A stretch of 64,000 bases of DNA. Source: Mansonella perstans (lineage: Eukaryota > Nematoda > Chromadorea > Rhabditida > Onchocercidae). Below are positions 44,510 to 59,300 of this stretch, in pieces. The stretch spans positions 372,001 through 436,000 of the forward strand of contig JBAMDO010000567.1 of the NCBI GenBank assembly GCA_037074765.1, in the 5' to 3' direction. The notes beneath the pieces are model-generated. The model ran no database searches and was not told the DNA's origin. It saw only the letters and a list, made by a program, of their open reading frames with translations. Position numbers and translations under genes: made by a program. The first letter of the stretch is position 1, and each line of letters begins with the position of its first letter.

Positions 44510-45030
44510 TTCAGGGAGCATGGAACATAACTGTCCAACTAATTAACAGCATGGAACATGACTGTCGACTAATTAAGAGTATGGTACATAACTGTCCACT
44601 AACTGCATGGAATGAATTGCATGGAACATAACTGTCCACTAATAAATTGCATGGAATTTGGAACATAACTGCCCACTAATTAATTGCATGGAATTTGGTA
44701 CATAACTGTCCACTAATGAATTGCATGGAACCCGGAACATTACTGTCCACTAATTAAGGGCATGGAACCTGGAACATAACTGTCCACTAATTAAGAGCAT
44801 ACAACCTGGAACATAACTGCCCACTAATTAATTGCATGGAATTTGGAACATAACTGTCCACTAATGAATTGCATGGAACCCGGAACATTACTGTCCACTA
44901 ATTAAGAGCATGCAACCTGGAACATAACTATCCACTAATTAAGGGCATGGAACCTGGAACATAACTGTCCACTAACTAAGAGCATGCAACCTGGAACATA
45001 ACTACCCACTAATTAATTGTATGAAACATA
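44510..45030. repeat. 37-bp tandem array, about 13 copies
   Basis: The unit is CATGGAACCTGGAACATAAC followed by TGTCCACTAATTAAGGG. Two main subtypes alternate: GCATGGAATTTGG with AATTAATT, and GCATGGAACCYGG with TTAAGRG. The higher-order alternation suggests growth by duplication of multi-unit blocks. The array starts about 140 bases upstream of the TMEM59-like start codon. Confidence 0.85.
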
Positions 45031-48000
45031 ACCGTCCCCCTATAATTATTCCTTTATTCTCCCCACTAACAACATGATACGAGGAGATGATGCCACTGCT
45101 CACCACTATACCCTGTTTTCCACCAATCTGTCACAACAATCCCTGCTGCTCTCCTCCACATCCTTTAATCGATACACCAGCATTAACAAGCAAAATGCAG
45201 CCTTTGGCAACCAAATAATCGATTAAATCAGACTCATTGTGAAAACTGTGTCCCTCATCCATCGATACTTTCATGCCTATAGCTCGATCATTCATATACT
45301 GTTGTGATGTGTGATGTTTCTAGGTATGTAATAACCGTACCGCTTATACCTTAGAAATAAGGTCTTATTATGGTACAATTTAGGCTCTCAGATAAGCAAT
45401 GCTATGCAAAAAATAGTATTCCAGGTTATGGAGACAAAAACTTCACAATATTTCAAATTTATAAAAGAAAAGATTAAATTGAAAATGATATTACAGTTTT
45501 TTATACTATTTAGCAATGATAGGAATTGTGTAGTATCGAAGAAAAAATAAATGGAAATGCCATTAATGATGATGATGATGATGTCGTTAGAGTTTGCGGA
45601 AATTTTGTGTAATACAAACATATATGGCAAACATTTAAAATAGAAGGATGGCTGAATTGGGTGCAATGTGCGCACATTTCTATATATGAGAACAATTAAA
45701 TTAAATAGCAAGTAATTAAATTTAAAAATTACCACAAATTATAACAGCGAATAATTTGCAAATTAAGAGAAAAATTTGAAATTCAAGCAATGTACATTCC
45801 ACTGAGAAATGGTACGATCAATTTTCGACTCTTTTTCCAAGCACTTCTCAGTGATTGAAATTTTTATTGTAGGAACATGAAATAACAGTATTTAAAGCAT
45901 TTAGAAAACTAATTTAAAGTAAAATGAAGATTTAAGAATTGATAATATCTAACTTGAAAACAGGAATTTATTTGTTCGATTTCAGAATACTGAATAAAAT
46001 TATTCAGAAAAGAATTTTGCTTTTTTAAAAAAAGACTTGCTTGATCAAAACCTGCCTTTTTAAAGCAATCTAACAACTGAAAACTTTGGTGAATGAACTA
46101 TGAACTATGAATCAAAATAAATGAATTCAAAAAGTTAGTGCTTATAATGAAGAGCTTGGTTCAAACAACTACCTATCAGTGCAGTCAGAAATCGAAATGA
46201 ATCTGTAATAAATGAGACTAAATTAAATAATCTATCACTCTTTGTGTAAATTATTTTCCTCAACTCTTTTGCAAATGTATTTCAAAAATCATACTGATAA
46301 ATGTAAAATTTCGAAATAAAATTTAAAATTTTTTTTTTTGAAAATCATACTGATAAACCTATCTGCTTATTTTTTTGCACAGTTTTTGATGAACGATTAT
46401 CAAAATTGTTAGTGATATGCAGTAGCTATTAAGATTGAATTTAAATTCATAAAGACAGAAAGCTATGAGATCCGATATTTATTGCCAATAATCACTCGAT
46501 GATACGATTGGATATTATTTTCAGTAGATGAAATCTCTCTTCATAGTCTTCATAGACTTGTTGATAACATTTAGAATCAAAGTATTTGTTGCTATATCTG
46601 ATAACAACAACATGTTGTAGCTAATTTCGCTACCATATGGCCAATTTCTATTCTCTCTTTTCAATCTATAGTCAAAGAGATAAGACTAATCATTATCAAT
46701 TAGAAATGGGTTAGAAATAAAACAACATAATTGATGAATTTATCAGACCTATAATAATAGGTAAACTATCAAGGTATAAAGCCAGAAGATGAAGTGTTAT
46801 TGGCTAATTTTCGTGCCGATCGAAATTGGTCAGAAATATATCCATCTATTTGAAATTATTTAAACTGTATTCTTTAAAACTATAATTGTTACTGTTTTCA
46901 CTAATCATTCAAAATTACCCAATTACTGAATCAAATATTAAGTAAAGATATGGAAAATTGTGGGTTAACTGATAACAAACTGATCAGTGTTTGTTTCATA
47001 GTTGAATTGTTTGGTGATAAGCTATGGAAGTTTGTTGATTACATGAAAAGAAATGTGACACAGTTTGTAATAATACATCAAAGTTCACAAGAATTGAAAA
47101 GTCACGAACTATCTCTACCAGTCTAACATTTGTTAAAAAGGATGGATGAAATTCATTTCAATCATTTTAATTCTTCTCAAAATTTAACAAAGAGGGGTGA
47201 AATTTTTTTCCTTCTCTACTCTTCACTTCTGTTATATGCTCTCTAAAGTGACTGGTTAAACAGAGCAAATATGATCAACCATTTCAACCACCATTATATG
47301 TTATTGGAAAAAGAAAAAAAAAAAAACACATATTTAATTATTTAATTTTATTTAAATAATTATTTAATTTTGTTTGATTAAATTTAAAATCTATTATTAG
47401 CAACAATGCAAGGATTAACAAAATAAAGCATTTGATTTCAAATAAAAATGATCAAAAATAAAGAAAAATGAAAATTTGTACGGAATCATGCAATAAACTC
47501 TCAATTCTATTTGTTTTTTATAGAAAGAAACATTTATGTAAATTATATTTGCTGGTAGTTAAATCTTTTTTAAATGATTTTTGCCAAAAAATAGACAACA
47601 AAGATGAAATTTCTCCTTTATCGAAAGCAATGAGATATGATGAAAGGATAATTTTGTCATTGATTTAACTATCTATTTTCAGAAGATTTTGATATTTTTA
47701 AAGGAATAGACAAACTAACTGATCCAAATGTTAATGCATAAAGCTGTATCAATAAACAAATAATGGCAAATTCGAAGGCATATTAGTAAACAATCTCAAA
47801 TAGTATTGCAAACTATACTGCACATATTTTCTGCAAAACGTACAATTTGAGCTATTATCTGATCAAATGATTTGTAAATATTTTCTTTCATTCTTCAACA
47901 AATCAAAATTGCCACCGAATTTCTTTACATCTATCATCTATACACTCTTCTCGAATTTACGCTCCCTGCTCCACATTGTAAGATCTTTGAATAACGCGCA

Positions 48001-50655
48001 AACACTTTAAATTCCCAATTATTTTCAATGAAAAGTTGCAAAATTTTCAATGGGATAAGTATTACGTATAAAACATGTAAATATATAAAGAATAAATAAA
48101 AAAAATATATAAAAAAAGGTATAAAAAAAATATAATATATAAAAAACGTATAAGTATAAAGATAAGTAAATAATTCACATTTCCATTGAAAGTTATATAT
48201 GTACTGTATTATTAATGAATTATTTCAAAAAGTATGATTATTAAATTCTGTAAAAAAAAAAAAAAAATTTTTTAGGAAATGTATTTAGGAAATTCTCGAC
48301 CTGAAATTACGATACGATAGCCATTGTGGAGTTAATATACAAAGCGAAATACAAAGTAAATGCATTGCGAAGAAGATTATGGATTATGGAATATTTGATA
48401 TGAGAAAATAAGTCTTTAAAATAATACTTAACAAAATAGTAATTAATAAACGATTATGGTCGCAATTAATCACAGTATTTATGGTGACATCTACATTCAA
48501 ATTGCTGTTCTCATATCCTTAAATGCCACCTACCCATATACGCTATGTAGTAGTTCGAAGTACCATAACTGACCTGATTTACAATATTTTTTAATAATGT
48601 AAACAGGCAACAGAGCTGTTAAACATGGCGTTTATTCTACAGTAACTGTATGATATACCGTAGACCTTGTTTTGGTATGTTGCCAACTTTACTGAACTAT
48701 CGGAATACTTGGCGCGTAATGAACGTGGAGAGTACAATTAGCGTTTTAGTAATTTGTTATTGACCTTATTGACCTTGTTGTAGGAATCCAAAGTGGACAT
48801 TTCAGGTTTCAATAGATATAGCAAATTTAGCACTTTTGAAATTTTCAAATTTTTTTTCTTTACTATATCGCTTTTAGAAATATTCCATTGCAGCATTGAT
48901 TCAGCTTCCTTATTTCAAAATTGGAGGCCGAGTAAGCAAAGTAAGTTGTAATGTCGTATTCATGGTAACAGTATTAGAAAATTGCCTAAAGATACCATCT
49001 TAGGCCTTTTTAAGGCTCTGTCATCGTCTATTTTATTTGCATGTATATGTACATTTCAATGTGCTCTTTTGTAAACATTAAAATGAGTGTGAAGTGTGTT
49101 TCTTCTTTGTATCCATAAATAAATCCAGATCACTCATCATAGATGGACTATATTCAAAATGAACTTTTTGATTTCATCCTTTGAAGATTATGAAGCAAAA
49201 CGCATAGTAAATTGATTTTTAATATTCTGAATATCGCTATATTAAATTTTTGAATTTTAAAATTGAATATTTCTTAGAGTAGTAAAAAATTCAGATAAAT
49301 TCCATTACAGTGTACATATAGAAATGTACACTTGAATTTTGTCGAGACAATTGTTAGTTTAAAAAAATAGCATAGCAATAGTTTTTTGTAAGATTCTATG
49401 CCCCTAAAAACTATAGCAGTGATCAAATTAAATGCATACTGCTGTACATTTTTTTTGTGCTAGCGATCATTTCTTATCTAAGATAAATTTTTGCTGTAAA
49501 TCGTATTGTAATTTAAATCATTGAAATAATTGTAATTTCATTGTGTAATTTCGCTGATTAATTTTTTTATTCAGTTTTTTAATTTAATTTTGTTCTTATG
49601 GAAAAACAAAAAGAATTTTGTCAATAAAAAAAAAAAAAAGAATTACCGCAAACAAGAAGAAGGACAATTAATCTCATTTTCCCGTGCTATAGCAATAGTT
49701 AAACATCGATATTGACAATGCATATATAACTTATGCACATATAATATTCAGGATCATATAGAAAGATCTAATTTAGGTCAGCATCAAACTGTATAAAATT
49801 TGATATTTATATGAATGAAATACATTCCAGATATTTTTCCATCCATCATATACTTATTTCGTGTGCCAATACATCTCAAATATTTTAATAGATTTAGTTC
49901 AATTTTGTTGTCATTAATTTTTTTTACTCATCTTTTGCTAATTATACTTTTTGAAAATTGAAAATAGAGCAAATGGCTGTTCAAAGGAGTATATCATTTT
50001 TTTTTTTTTTTTTTTTTATTTTCTGAATATTTTTTACTATTTTGATTGACTTATTTAATCTTTATTAATTTTAGTCTTAAAGGAGCAAAATCAAAGATAT
50101 TTTTCCATTTTCTGCAATTCCAATTTTGGCTTTTCTTTAATCGGACATTAACCATGAAAATTAGCACTTTTGTTATTCTGCTTCCATTTGTGGAAAATTT
50201 GGCTGAATTAGCTAGCTTATCTATTCGTTTTTTAAAGATCACAGCTATTTTTGGTTTTAATTTGAATGCTATTTTTAGAATATACAAAGTTATATATACT
50301 TATCTTACATGCTAACGTAGCAACTGCCTATTGTTTCATGTCATTTTTCGCGATTACCATATGTGTACCTGAATTTGATACGTAACCGAATCTGAGAATT
50401 ATGATATGATCTGAGAGTTGAAACTTTTCCACACTGTTATGACTCTTTGTTATAAGATCAGAAAAAGATAAGTCGCTATCTGAAAAAGTAGATACGATAT
50501 AACATGAATTTTATACAGAATTGCGTATATAGATTAATTTTTTGGCTTCTTTTTTCGCAAATGTGATAAATTCTACACTAATTAGGTCTTGTAAAAAAAA
50601 AAAAAAAAAAAAAAAAATTATTCATTATCATTCGTTGAAATGATTCCGTTTGCAG
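45031..50655. other. 5.6-kb AT-rich stretch without a recognised gene
   Basis: Between the divergent TMEM59-like and GMP synthase genes I find no conserved protein segment, tRNA or rRNA. Homopolymers are frequent, for example at 48252-48266, 49997-50018 and 50590-50617. The first visible GMPS exon begins at an acceptor (50646-50655), so at least one upstream exon or a trans-spliced leader is expected in this stretch; I could not place it. Confidence 0.5.
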
Positions 50656-53600
50656 CATTCACCGCATAATTTGCCTTACACTTGTACTGACAAATATTTT
50701 GCTGCTGGTGAGCAGGAAGAGAACGTAGTATCAGTTCGAGGTGTATATTTAAAGTTACCTAACACGGGTTCCTCGTTGTCTTCGTCGTTTGACCCAAATA
50801 ATCCAGCTAATCCAATTTTCCAATCTTCACATAATAAATCCGACACGCTTGACAGTACCAAAAGTAGTGATTCGTCCTCTCTGTCGAGGACACTACCAAG
50901 TTTATCGAAAAAGCATACCAGTATTTTACGACCATTTTTGCGGAAAAAAACAAAGGTATTTATTTTGTCAATAACTTTTTCTAATATGATATGGAGTAAT
51001 TTTCATATACGTATAAGAATATTTTAAGAGCTGAGATGCAAAAACATATTTACTCACGAATTGTCAAAAAGTATTTAAATGCAGATCAATATATGGATCT
51101 GGACATATTAACTTTCATTTTGAGATTAATTCAGCATAGTAAGATTTGAGGATGAAATAACTTCTAAAATAATTGGCAAGATGCTGCACACTTTTATTGA
51201 AATTATTTCAGAATTGTTGACAATTTATTCCGTCGAAATAAATATATTTTGAATTTTGACTTTGAGATTTTATTGTTATAAGCTTGGTTTAACATTTGTT
51301 TTTGTTTTGTAGCGAAGTTCATCATCAGGAAATAGTCTTGGAAGTGGCAGTGACCACCGTGAAACAAACAGCAGCATTGAAGGCGAGGCGATGAAACGAA
51401 CAGCATCTCCGACTGTACCGGACGGTGCGACACAAGCTAAATATGAGCCTCCCATATGTAATGGAGAAATTGATATATCTGGTTCATTTCATGCTATTAT
51501 TACCACAGTTGGCACAGAATCATCAAAGGTAAACTTTCATTAAATCTGTCAAATCATTTAAATTCATGAAAACTCCAAAAGAAGTAAAATTGATTAGAGC
51601 AGAATGCTCTTCAGTAAAAATGTGACTGTTAGATAATGATAAATGGCATTTTAAATATGGTGATATATATTGCCGTGGAATACTACTATCGCGTTTATGT
51701 GGAAAAGTTAGCAAAAAATTTAAGTTAGAAAAGTTAGCGAAAAATTAGCAAAAAGTTAAAAAAGTTAGGGTTAGCAAAAATTTGAATGTATTATCACAAC
51801 AGAAATCTCTCTACTGCTTTAGTTAAGGTAGTGTTATTTGTACATTAAAAGTAGTCCTTTCTACTTTATTGTTTCGTAATTTCTTGCATTCTTGTAAATA
51901 TTTAATGAATCCATTATTTAATATTAATCTAAAGAAAAAATGATGTGAATCTACTATTGGTCATTGATTTTGATTAAATCACCTATTAAGCGGTTCTTTT
52001 CATTTCAACAATAAGATTCTTAGTTCCTCGAAATTTCTGGTATTCCTCTGGTTTTTTTTTTTCAAAAAAAGATTACTGTAACTCTTCATAGGCGCTAATT
52101 CAAGTCTGAATCGATTTTTAACATTTGTATTGCCTACTTCATAAGACTTTATTGAATAAGCATAATATACTTTTATTTTTAATGCCTACTGATTGCTCTA
52201 TTTTCTCTCATTCATTTAAAAATGAAAATTCTGCTTATTGTACTTTAATTTAGAATAATCGTAAATAATTTGTTTAAAATTTGGAGGAATGATTTTCTTG
52301 CGTCTAAAAAAGTAAGTGCGTATGAAACGATAAAAGTGACATATTTTCTGGACAAAACATGATAGGACTTAAAAGATTGGAAATGGAAAAATGAAAAACT
52401 TGTTACAATATAAGTCTATTTCTAAAAGATTTATATTTTTTTGAGTTGAGTATCTGATCATATGATTATTATTTTGAATAAAGGATAACGATAGGACTGG
52501 TGATTTTCTGTTTTTTGTAGTACGAAATTCCAGGAAGTAAGCTTACTGTTCCATCCTTGTAATGGTAAATATTTCTTTCATTTCTGAATTTGCATATTTC
52601 AAAACATTCAAATGAGTTTTTCAAATTCTTTAATTGATAAATTTTGTTCAATTAAATTAATTCTAATTAAATGGTTAATTGTTGAACAGTGTGTGTTCTA
52701 ATTGACTGATCTCATTCATTTAAAAATTTTAATTGCTTATTTTGATTTCTAATATTGAGTATTTTTTTTTTATCATCTAATTATTAAGCATTGCAATTGC
52801 ATGATATGATTGATTAATTTACACTGATCTGAACATTATTTTCTTGTTTAATTCTTGAATTTCCATAAATATTCCTTTTTAGTTCAAAGTCTACGTGCTT
52901 ATAACAACAATACTTGTGTCCTAAAATATTTTAGAAGAGATAATTCAACTTAAAAAAAAAATATTGTAAATGAAAATCAATAAGACACTATTGTTCTGAT
53001 GAGTTGTGCATTGTGATATTGTATGTGTCGTTCTATTTACTGGATGAGAGAATGGATGGGGCCTCCCATAGCATCGACAAAAAGGCATATGTGACTAGGA
53101 TGTAAGAGGGAGTTAGTTCTCTTCACACGAGAGAGGTTGATAGAAAATAGCTGTGTATGTATAATGTTGGGTGAAGCTCCCAGTCTGTGCAACCCCCAGT
53201 TTGTGCAACTCCCAGTCTGTCTGATCCCTCGATCAACCTGTAAGTGATACTACTGGTGAAATGAATGGTGTGCTGACTAGTGTTATAAGAGAGAGTATGC
53301 ATATGTATGTTTCAGTGTATACTGATGTCTTAAGATATATTTATATTTCTACTTTACTTCTATACTTTTGTTTATGCATAATTCTGATTCATTTTTGGAG
53401 ATATTTTTTTTCAGAAATTTACTTTCTTTTATTTCCTTTATCTTTTTTTATAAAATTGTCTTTTTTAAATTAAAAAAAAAAATTAAATTATATTTATAAA
53501 AATTTCAAATATAAAATGATGAGAAAAATTATTGTATTAGATGAAATTGAAATCAACTTACATTTAGCTTGTAGTAAAAAGAAAAATGATAGATGATAGC

Positions 53601-56600
53601 TATAAATATTTAGCAAAAAATTTATCAAATTTTCTTTAGTCAAATATAAAAGAATTGAGAAACATCAAATTATGCTATTTTTGTAAATTTCTCACTTTTG
53701 TTCCATATTTTTGTTAATTAATTTATTTAGTTCTATGTTTGATGTTTAGTTACAGGAAAGAAAAACAGTGGAAGAAACGCTATTACAACAACGCATGGTT
53801 CCATTGCGCAAAGATTCTCGCACCCTTTGTTCTACGGATGCATCAGTTAGTATGGAGGTACAGCCGACTGACTGTAGCAATGGTAAAAAAGCAATGGATA
53901 TTCCAAATGGTATCACAGCTACTGCTACTACTCATTTGATTAATGCAAAGTTAGATAATGCTTGCGAAGGAGGTGTTGCCATTCTCGACTTTGGCTCTCA
54001 GTTCGGAAAGGTAGCTAAATTTAAATCTTTATTTTAATAATATAGTAAGGTATGAGGTTACCATACATGTATAAATTCTGAAATTCAAAGAAATTTCCAC
54101 ATTATCAGTTCATCTTTTATAACATTTATTAGCACAGTTGATATTAAATTTTTTCTTTAGAGCTTTTCGAATTTCAAATTGTTACATGCAGCATACTTTT
54201 CCGGTGTAAGGGTTGCATTTTTTCAACAGCATTCTTCTTCAATTTACGCTAAACATGCGCGATACTATATATTTAAATATGTGTACTGTCGTTGTTGTTT
54301 TTTTTGTAATCTGTGTTTGTTGTAGTTAATGCATACATCGATCATAATTCCATTCTCAGATATATTATTTTTAAAATTTATTTAAAGTAGCTTATGTATA
54401 ATTATTTCTCTGTATTGATAATTAAACAAATAGATCAGAAAGACATTTTTTCGATCATTCATTATAAACTTCAGTTCATAAAGTACTGCATCTAAATTAG
54501 GAACTTGTGTTAAACTGTTTGAGGGACCAAAAACTTATTATAGTATTTTTTCCTTTCTGCATATTTTTTATCAGCGAGTTTAGAAGCGATACATTTTCAG
54601 GCTATTACCAAACAGTTTTTTCTCGTAATATTTCGATTTTTAGATCATTGATCGTCGAGTTCGTGAGCAAAATGTCTTTAGCGAAGTTCTGCCGTTTAAC
54701 ACAAAAGCAGCAGATATTGAGAAAGGAAAGTATAAGTACGTTTTGAACTCTGTTGCTTAAGCAAGATCACCGACTTGTCAACTTCGATTGTAGGAATTAT
54801 GATTTCCGTTTAATGGGTCTAAAAATAATTCCATCCTCGTTTCTTTTTTATATTTTCGGACTTTATCCCATTTTGGTTTGAAAAGCACAAAATTTTCTTT
54901 AAGGGCAATTATATTGAGTGGTGGACCAAATTCTGTAAATTCATTTAATGCACCTGAATTTGATCCTGCTATATTGACTTGTGGTATTCCAGTTCTTGGA
55001 ATCTGTTATGGTTTCCAGGTATCTCTTCTTTCTGTTTTATACTTTCTTTACTAATTAAATCGATTTATTTTGCGACTTGTTACTCAATGAAGCTTCTTTG
55101 ATTTTTGAGATTTATTTCAATAAGAATCCTGCTATATTGACTATTTATCGAATTTACTGAAAATAAGCATTTTTAAGCTAATGAACAAAGCATTTGGAGG
55201 ACATGTATCGAAAAAATCTGTACGAGAAGATGGGCAACTTGAGGTATTTTTCAAATGTTTTCTTCGGAAATGAAACAGGATTAAATAATTAAACAATCTT
55301 GATCTAATTGCAGTGCATTTCGCTACAATGTCTTTAATTTTTTCAGATTGAGGTTGATACCACTTGTCCTTTGTTCAAGGGACTTGCAACTCGGCAGAAG
55401 GTATTGCTTACCCATGGTGATAGTGTCACTGAGAAAACTGTAGCTGATGATTTCAAAATCGTAGGTAGGAGTGGAAATTTTGTTGCAGGTTGGTTAGCTT
55501 TTTTCCAAACTTCGTTTTTGTATTTCGAAAAGTTTTTCATTGCTTCAACGCTGTGTTTTTCGATATATGGATCCACGTTTTTTTGTTGTGAAAATCATGT
55601 AGTTGTCGTAGTCATTTCTTATTCACATATCTTTAGCAATTGCTGATGAAACACGGAAGTTATATGGCGTGCAATTTCACCCTGAAGTGGATTTATCTGT
55701 GTGTGGGAAGGAAATTTTGCATAATTTTTTTTTTGGCATTGCTGGTGTTACTGGAGGTTTCACAATTGATAATCGTGAACAAAAATGTATCCAGGAAATT
55801 CGTTCTATTGTATCGGATAAAAAAGTCTTGGTGAGTCCTTCGGTTTTGCTTAAATATTCATGTATGAGTTACTTTATGGTGTACGAAAAATTCTTTCTCA
55901 GTGATTTTTATAGTAAGAGTATCACATACTAAAATATGTGAAATTTATTGATTGTATTAGCACCAGACATGTTTAGGTGATGGTATCAGGTGGAGTGGAC
56001 TCAACCGTATGTGCTGCTCTTCTTCACAAAGCTTTAGGAAGTGATCGAGTGATTGCTGTGCACATTGATAACGGTTTTATGCGTTCTAATGAAAGTGATC
56101 GCGTTGTGGAGTTGTTGAACAAGTTGAATCTAAAAGTGCGAAGTACGTCCTATCCCTTGTTTTTTGATTTGTCTTGGTGAAATTGTTTGAACGTTTTCAC
56201 TATATTTAATTTTTTGTTCAAATAATGATCTTCAGGTTTAGAATCTCACTCAGTTTCCGCCTTTCTTTCCATTTGTTAAATAGCTTCCAATATCACACTT
56301 TGAAAATTGGTGTAGTGATGTCGCACTTTGTTCGCTTCATTTCTGGCGAAAACTAATCTGAATAAATAATAAATTAGGTTTAAACTTAATGAAAGCATAC
56401 AAACGATGATTTTCTTGTTTCTTATAATATTGATTGATGGACGTGAACTACATGGCATAAGAAACAAAAAAAATTTGAATGTGCTTGAACCATTTTATCT
56501 TCCAGTCAGGTATTTTGTTCAGTACGATAAGAAGATAATGTCTTTTTAGGGTATAATGCTTTCTATGCCTTTATGAATGGCCGAATATCAGTTTGTGATG

Positions 56601-59300
56601 AACTTTCAACACCACTAATGTGGACGGTAGAGCCCGAATTGAAACGTAAAATAATTGGTGATACATTCATGCGAGTGAAAGATAAAATAGTCGATGAAGT
56701 CAGTGCTTTTTTTTTCAGTTAGAGCTGCTCAGAAATAGAATTTAATCAATTTATTGCATTTAAACGTTTCATTAATTCATTTTAGTTGAAGCTGGATAAG
56801 GATGTATTTTTGGCACAAGGTACTCTTAGACCAGATTTGATTGAAAGCGCGTCACACTTGGCTAGTTCCAAGGCAGATGTCATTAAAACCCATCACAATG
56901 ATAGTGCTCTTGTCCGCGAATTAAGGGATTTGGTAAATTTCATTTGAATTTTATCAGTTTTTGAACACTTACCTGTTAATGTGAGAAAAAAACACTGAAT
57001 TGATGAGTGATAATTTAACTATGTAAATTGTTCATTTCTGACAGATAATTAAACCAGAGATGCTAAAAATAACTGCATATCAGTTTGTTTCCAGGGTAAA
57101 GTTTTGGAGCCATTGAAAGATTTTCACAAGGATGAAGTTCGTGAGTTGGGGTTATCCTTAGGCCTGCCAGGACATATTGTTTATCGACATCCGTTTCCAG
57201 GTTACTTTTCATTTTCTCATTTATAACGTAATCGAAAGGGTCTCTCATTTATCGCCTGTGTCTTTCATTTAAAACTGACTAAGTGGAAAGTTTTAATGAA
57301 TTGACAAACGTTTGGGAATTGGTGATCAAAATAGGCAGGATTAATAGGATAAGAACACGTCGCGGTTGTTACATAATTTCTTTTCTGCAGTGGTCATGCA
57401 TCGCGCATATTTTATCATCGGGTGGCATATCTACCAGATATTCTTGCAGGATTGTAGAAAACTCCAACTTTGTGGTGGAACCACATTTTCAAATGTCTTA
57501 CATCTATTTCAGGTCCTGGATTGGCTATTCGAATCGTCTGTGCCGAACGTCCATCAGTTACTGACCTCGATCTTTTCGTTACCACCCAGCATCATTTGCA
57601 CTTGATCGCAAATCTTTCGCTTTGTGATAGAGATGTAAGTTTAGAATTATGAATTAATTAGCTTTTGTAGTGAGCGTGCGGGACTTCTTTTAATAAGTGG
57701 GTTTTGGTCCAGTTCTGACACGCCGTCGCACTTTACGAGCTAATTAATTGTAATGCTGTCAAAGCGCTTGTGGCAGTTATTGGTCTATAGAAAATGGTAT
57801 ACTAATTCACGCGTGATTTCCCTAAGAGTGAAGGGAAGACAGGCGTGTAGGTAAATAATTCAAAATTTATGGAAAAATGTGTCTTTTAAGAAATGTGAAA
57901 GCATACTTTGTAATTACAAAATTGGCCTGAAGAGTTTCAGTCTGAAGAATTCAGCACCGTGGCTCAACATTTGTCGGAAACGGACTTGAAAGCCATCATT
58001 CACCATGATTTCGAAATTGCAGCGACTCTTTTACCAGTGCAGTCAGTTGGAGTGCAAGGTCTGTTTGTGATCTTTTTACTGATTTAAATAATAGGAGAAA
58101 ATGAAATTATTTATAACTCATTCATGATTGTTATAGTTAGTTTAAAAAACCTCTTTTTTCATTTTTCATACCTAGTTTCATTCTATTACCATTCAGTCTT
58201 ATTCAGTCGTTTTGCAAGATACACAAAGGATTGATGCGACGAAAAGTTGCATTTTAAGGAATTTGGTCACTTATGCTAAGTATTTTAGGTGACGAACGAT
58301 CTTATGCATATGCAGCGGCGCTGTCCACAAATGAAAGACCTATCCCATGGAAACTATTAGAGCGATTGGCTCATATTATACCTCGCTTGCTACACAATAT
58401 AAACCGGTTATTATTATTGAATAAATAGAAAAAAAAAGTGACCACAACTGTTGCTCTTATTATTATTCTTAAACTGTTATTAATGCTCTCCATGTGACTC
58501 GTTCTTCTGTTGCAGAGTAGTTTATGTTTTCGGAAGTGCGATTGAATATCCAGTAAACGATGTTACGCGCACATATTTGAACGCATTCACAATAGATCTA
58601 ATAAAATGGGCAGACAGAATAGCTTTTGATGTTCTTTGTGGATTGGACGAGAATGGTAAGAGGGACCCTACTCTGGAAGTGTGCTTACAAAAAATACAGC
58701 AGGTTTTCTTTTCATTTCTCTTTTTTTTCCAGATATTTTCATGGGACATGTTTTCTAGAAAAGCTCTTTTACAAATTATAATTTTACTCATTTAGATGCC
58801 GGTGGTGATGATTCCCGTCCATTTCGACAGAGATCCTTTAGAACGTAAGACATCAATGTTACGGTCTTTCGTTCTTCGTCCTTTTATCACAAACGATTTT
58901 ATGACAGGAGTTGCTGCTTTACCGGGAAGAGATATACCCGAACAGGTATCAGTACTGTAAAATTCGTCCCAGTTGTTTCTTGTCTCGGAATGTAGTTTCC
59001 AGACAATTTTTCGTAGGATTACATTAAAAGACTGATATTGCTAGAATAGATCTACATTTTGATAATCGCAATAATAGAAATACTGATTTGTCTCGATTGA
59101 TGTTTAGGCATATGTAGTTTTAAGTTTGTACGGCAGTTCGTATATCAGTATGTTGCATTTTCAACATAATTTACATTTTATAATATATATTCCAGACCAT
59201 ATTGGAAATAGCACGTCGCATTACGCAGCATGTACCGTTAACGTCCCGTATCATGATCGACCTTACATCAAAACCACCAGGCACCACAGAATGGGAATGA
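50656..59300 (+). CDS. gmps-1: GMP synthase (glutamine-hydrolysing) with long N-terminal extension
   Basis: Visible exons: 50656-50955, 51313-51528, 53750-54010, 54644-54735, 54904-55018, 55178-55243, 55347-55488, 55637-55830, 55977-56142, 56550-56698, 56786-56932, 57095-57200, 57513-57634, 57941-58058, 58289-58406, 58516-58702, 58796-58945 and 59196-59300. All join in phase to at least 917 residues. From about residue 247 it is a standard GMPS. A class I glutamine amidotransferase opens with [12 protein letters not shown], with its Cys in GICYGFQ (about 324) and His/Glu in QFHPEV (about 412/414). The ATP-pyrophosphatase P-loop is SGGVDST (about 466). The dimerisation domain ends [10 protein letters not shown], as in human GMPS. 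It converts XMP to GMP with ATP and glutamine in the cytosol. The first ~245 residues are serine- and asparagine-rich and not recognised. An internal ATG at 53795 would give a 730-residue enzyme of nearly usual length. Confidence 0.92.
51529..53749 (+). other. 2.2-kb intron of the GMP synthase gene
   Basis: This is the longest intron in the window. It contains a short tandem of CCCAGTYTGTGCAACCC-like units at about 53178-53226 and a block of slightly higher GC at about 53040-53260. No internal exon is seen. It separates the unrecognised N-terminal exons from the enzyme-coding exons, so an internal promoter or trans-splice site could lie here. Confidence 0.5.

Noticed and set aside
45388..45735. 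115-codon minus-strand open frame
   Set aside because: It is low-complexity, hydrophobic and rich in Ile, Asn and Phe from AT-rich DNA. No conserved segment or splice context supports it.
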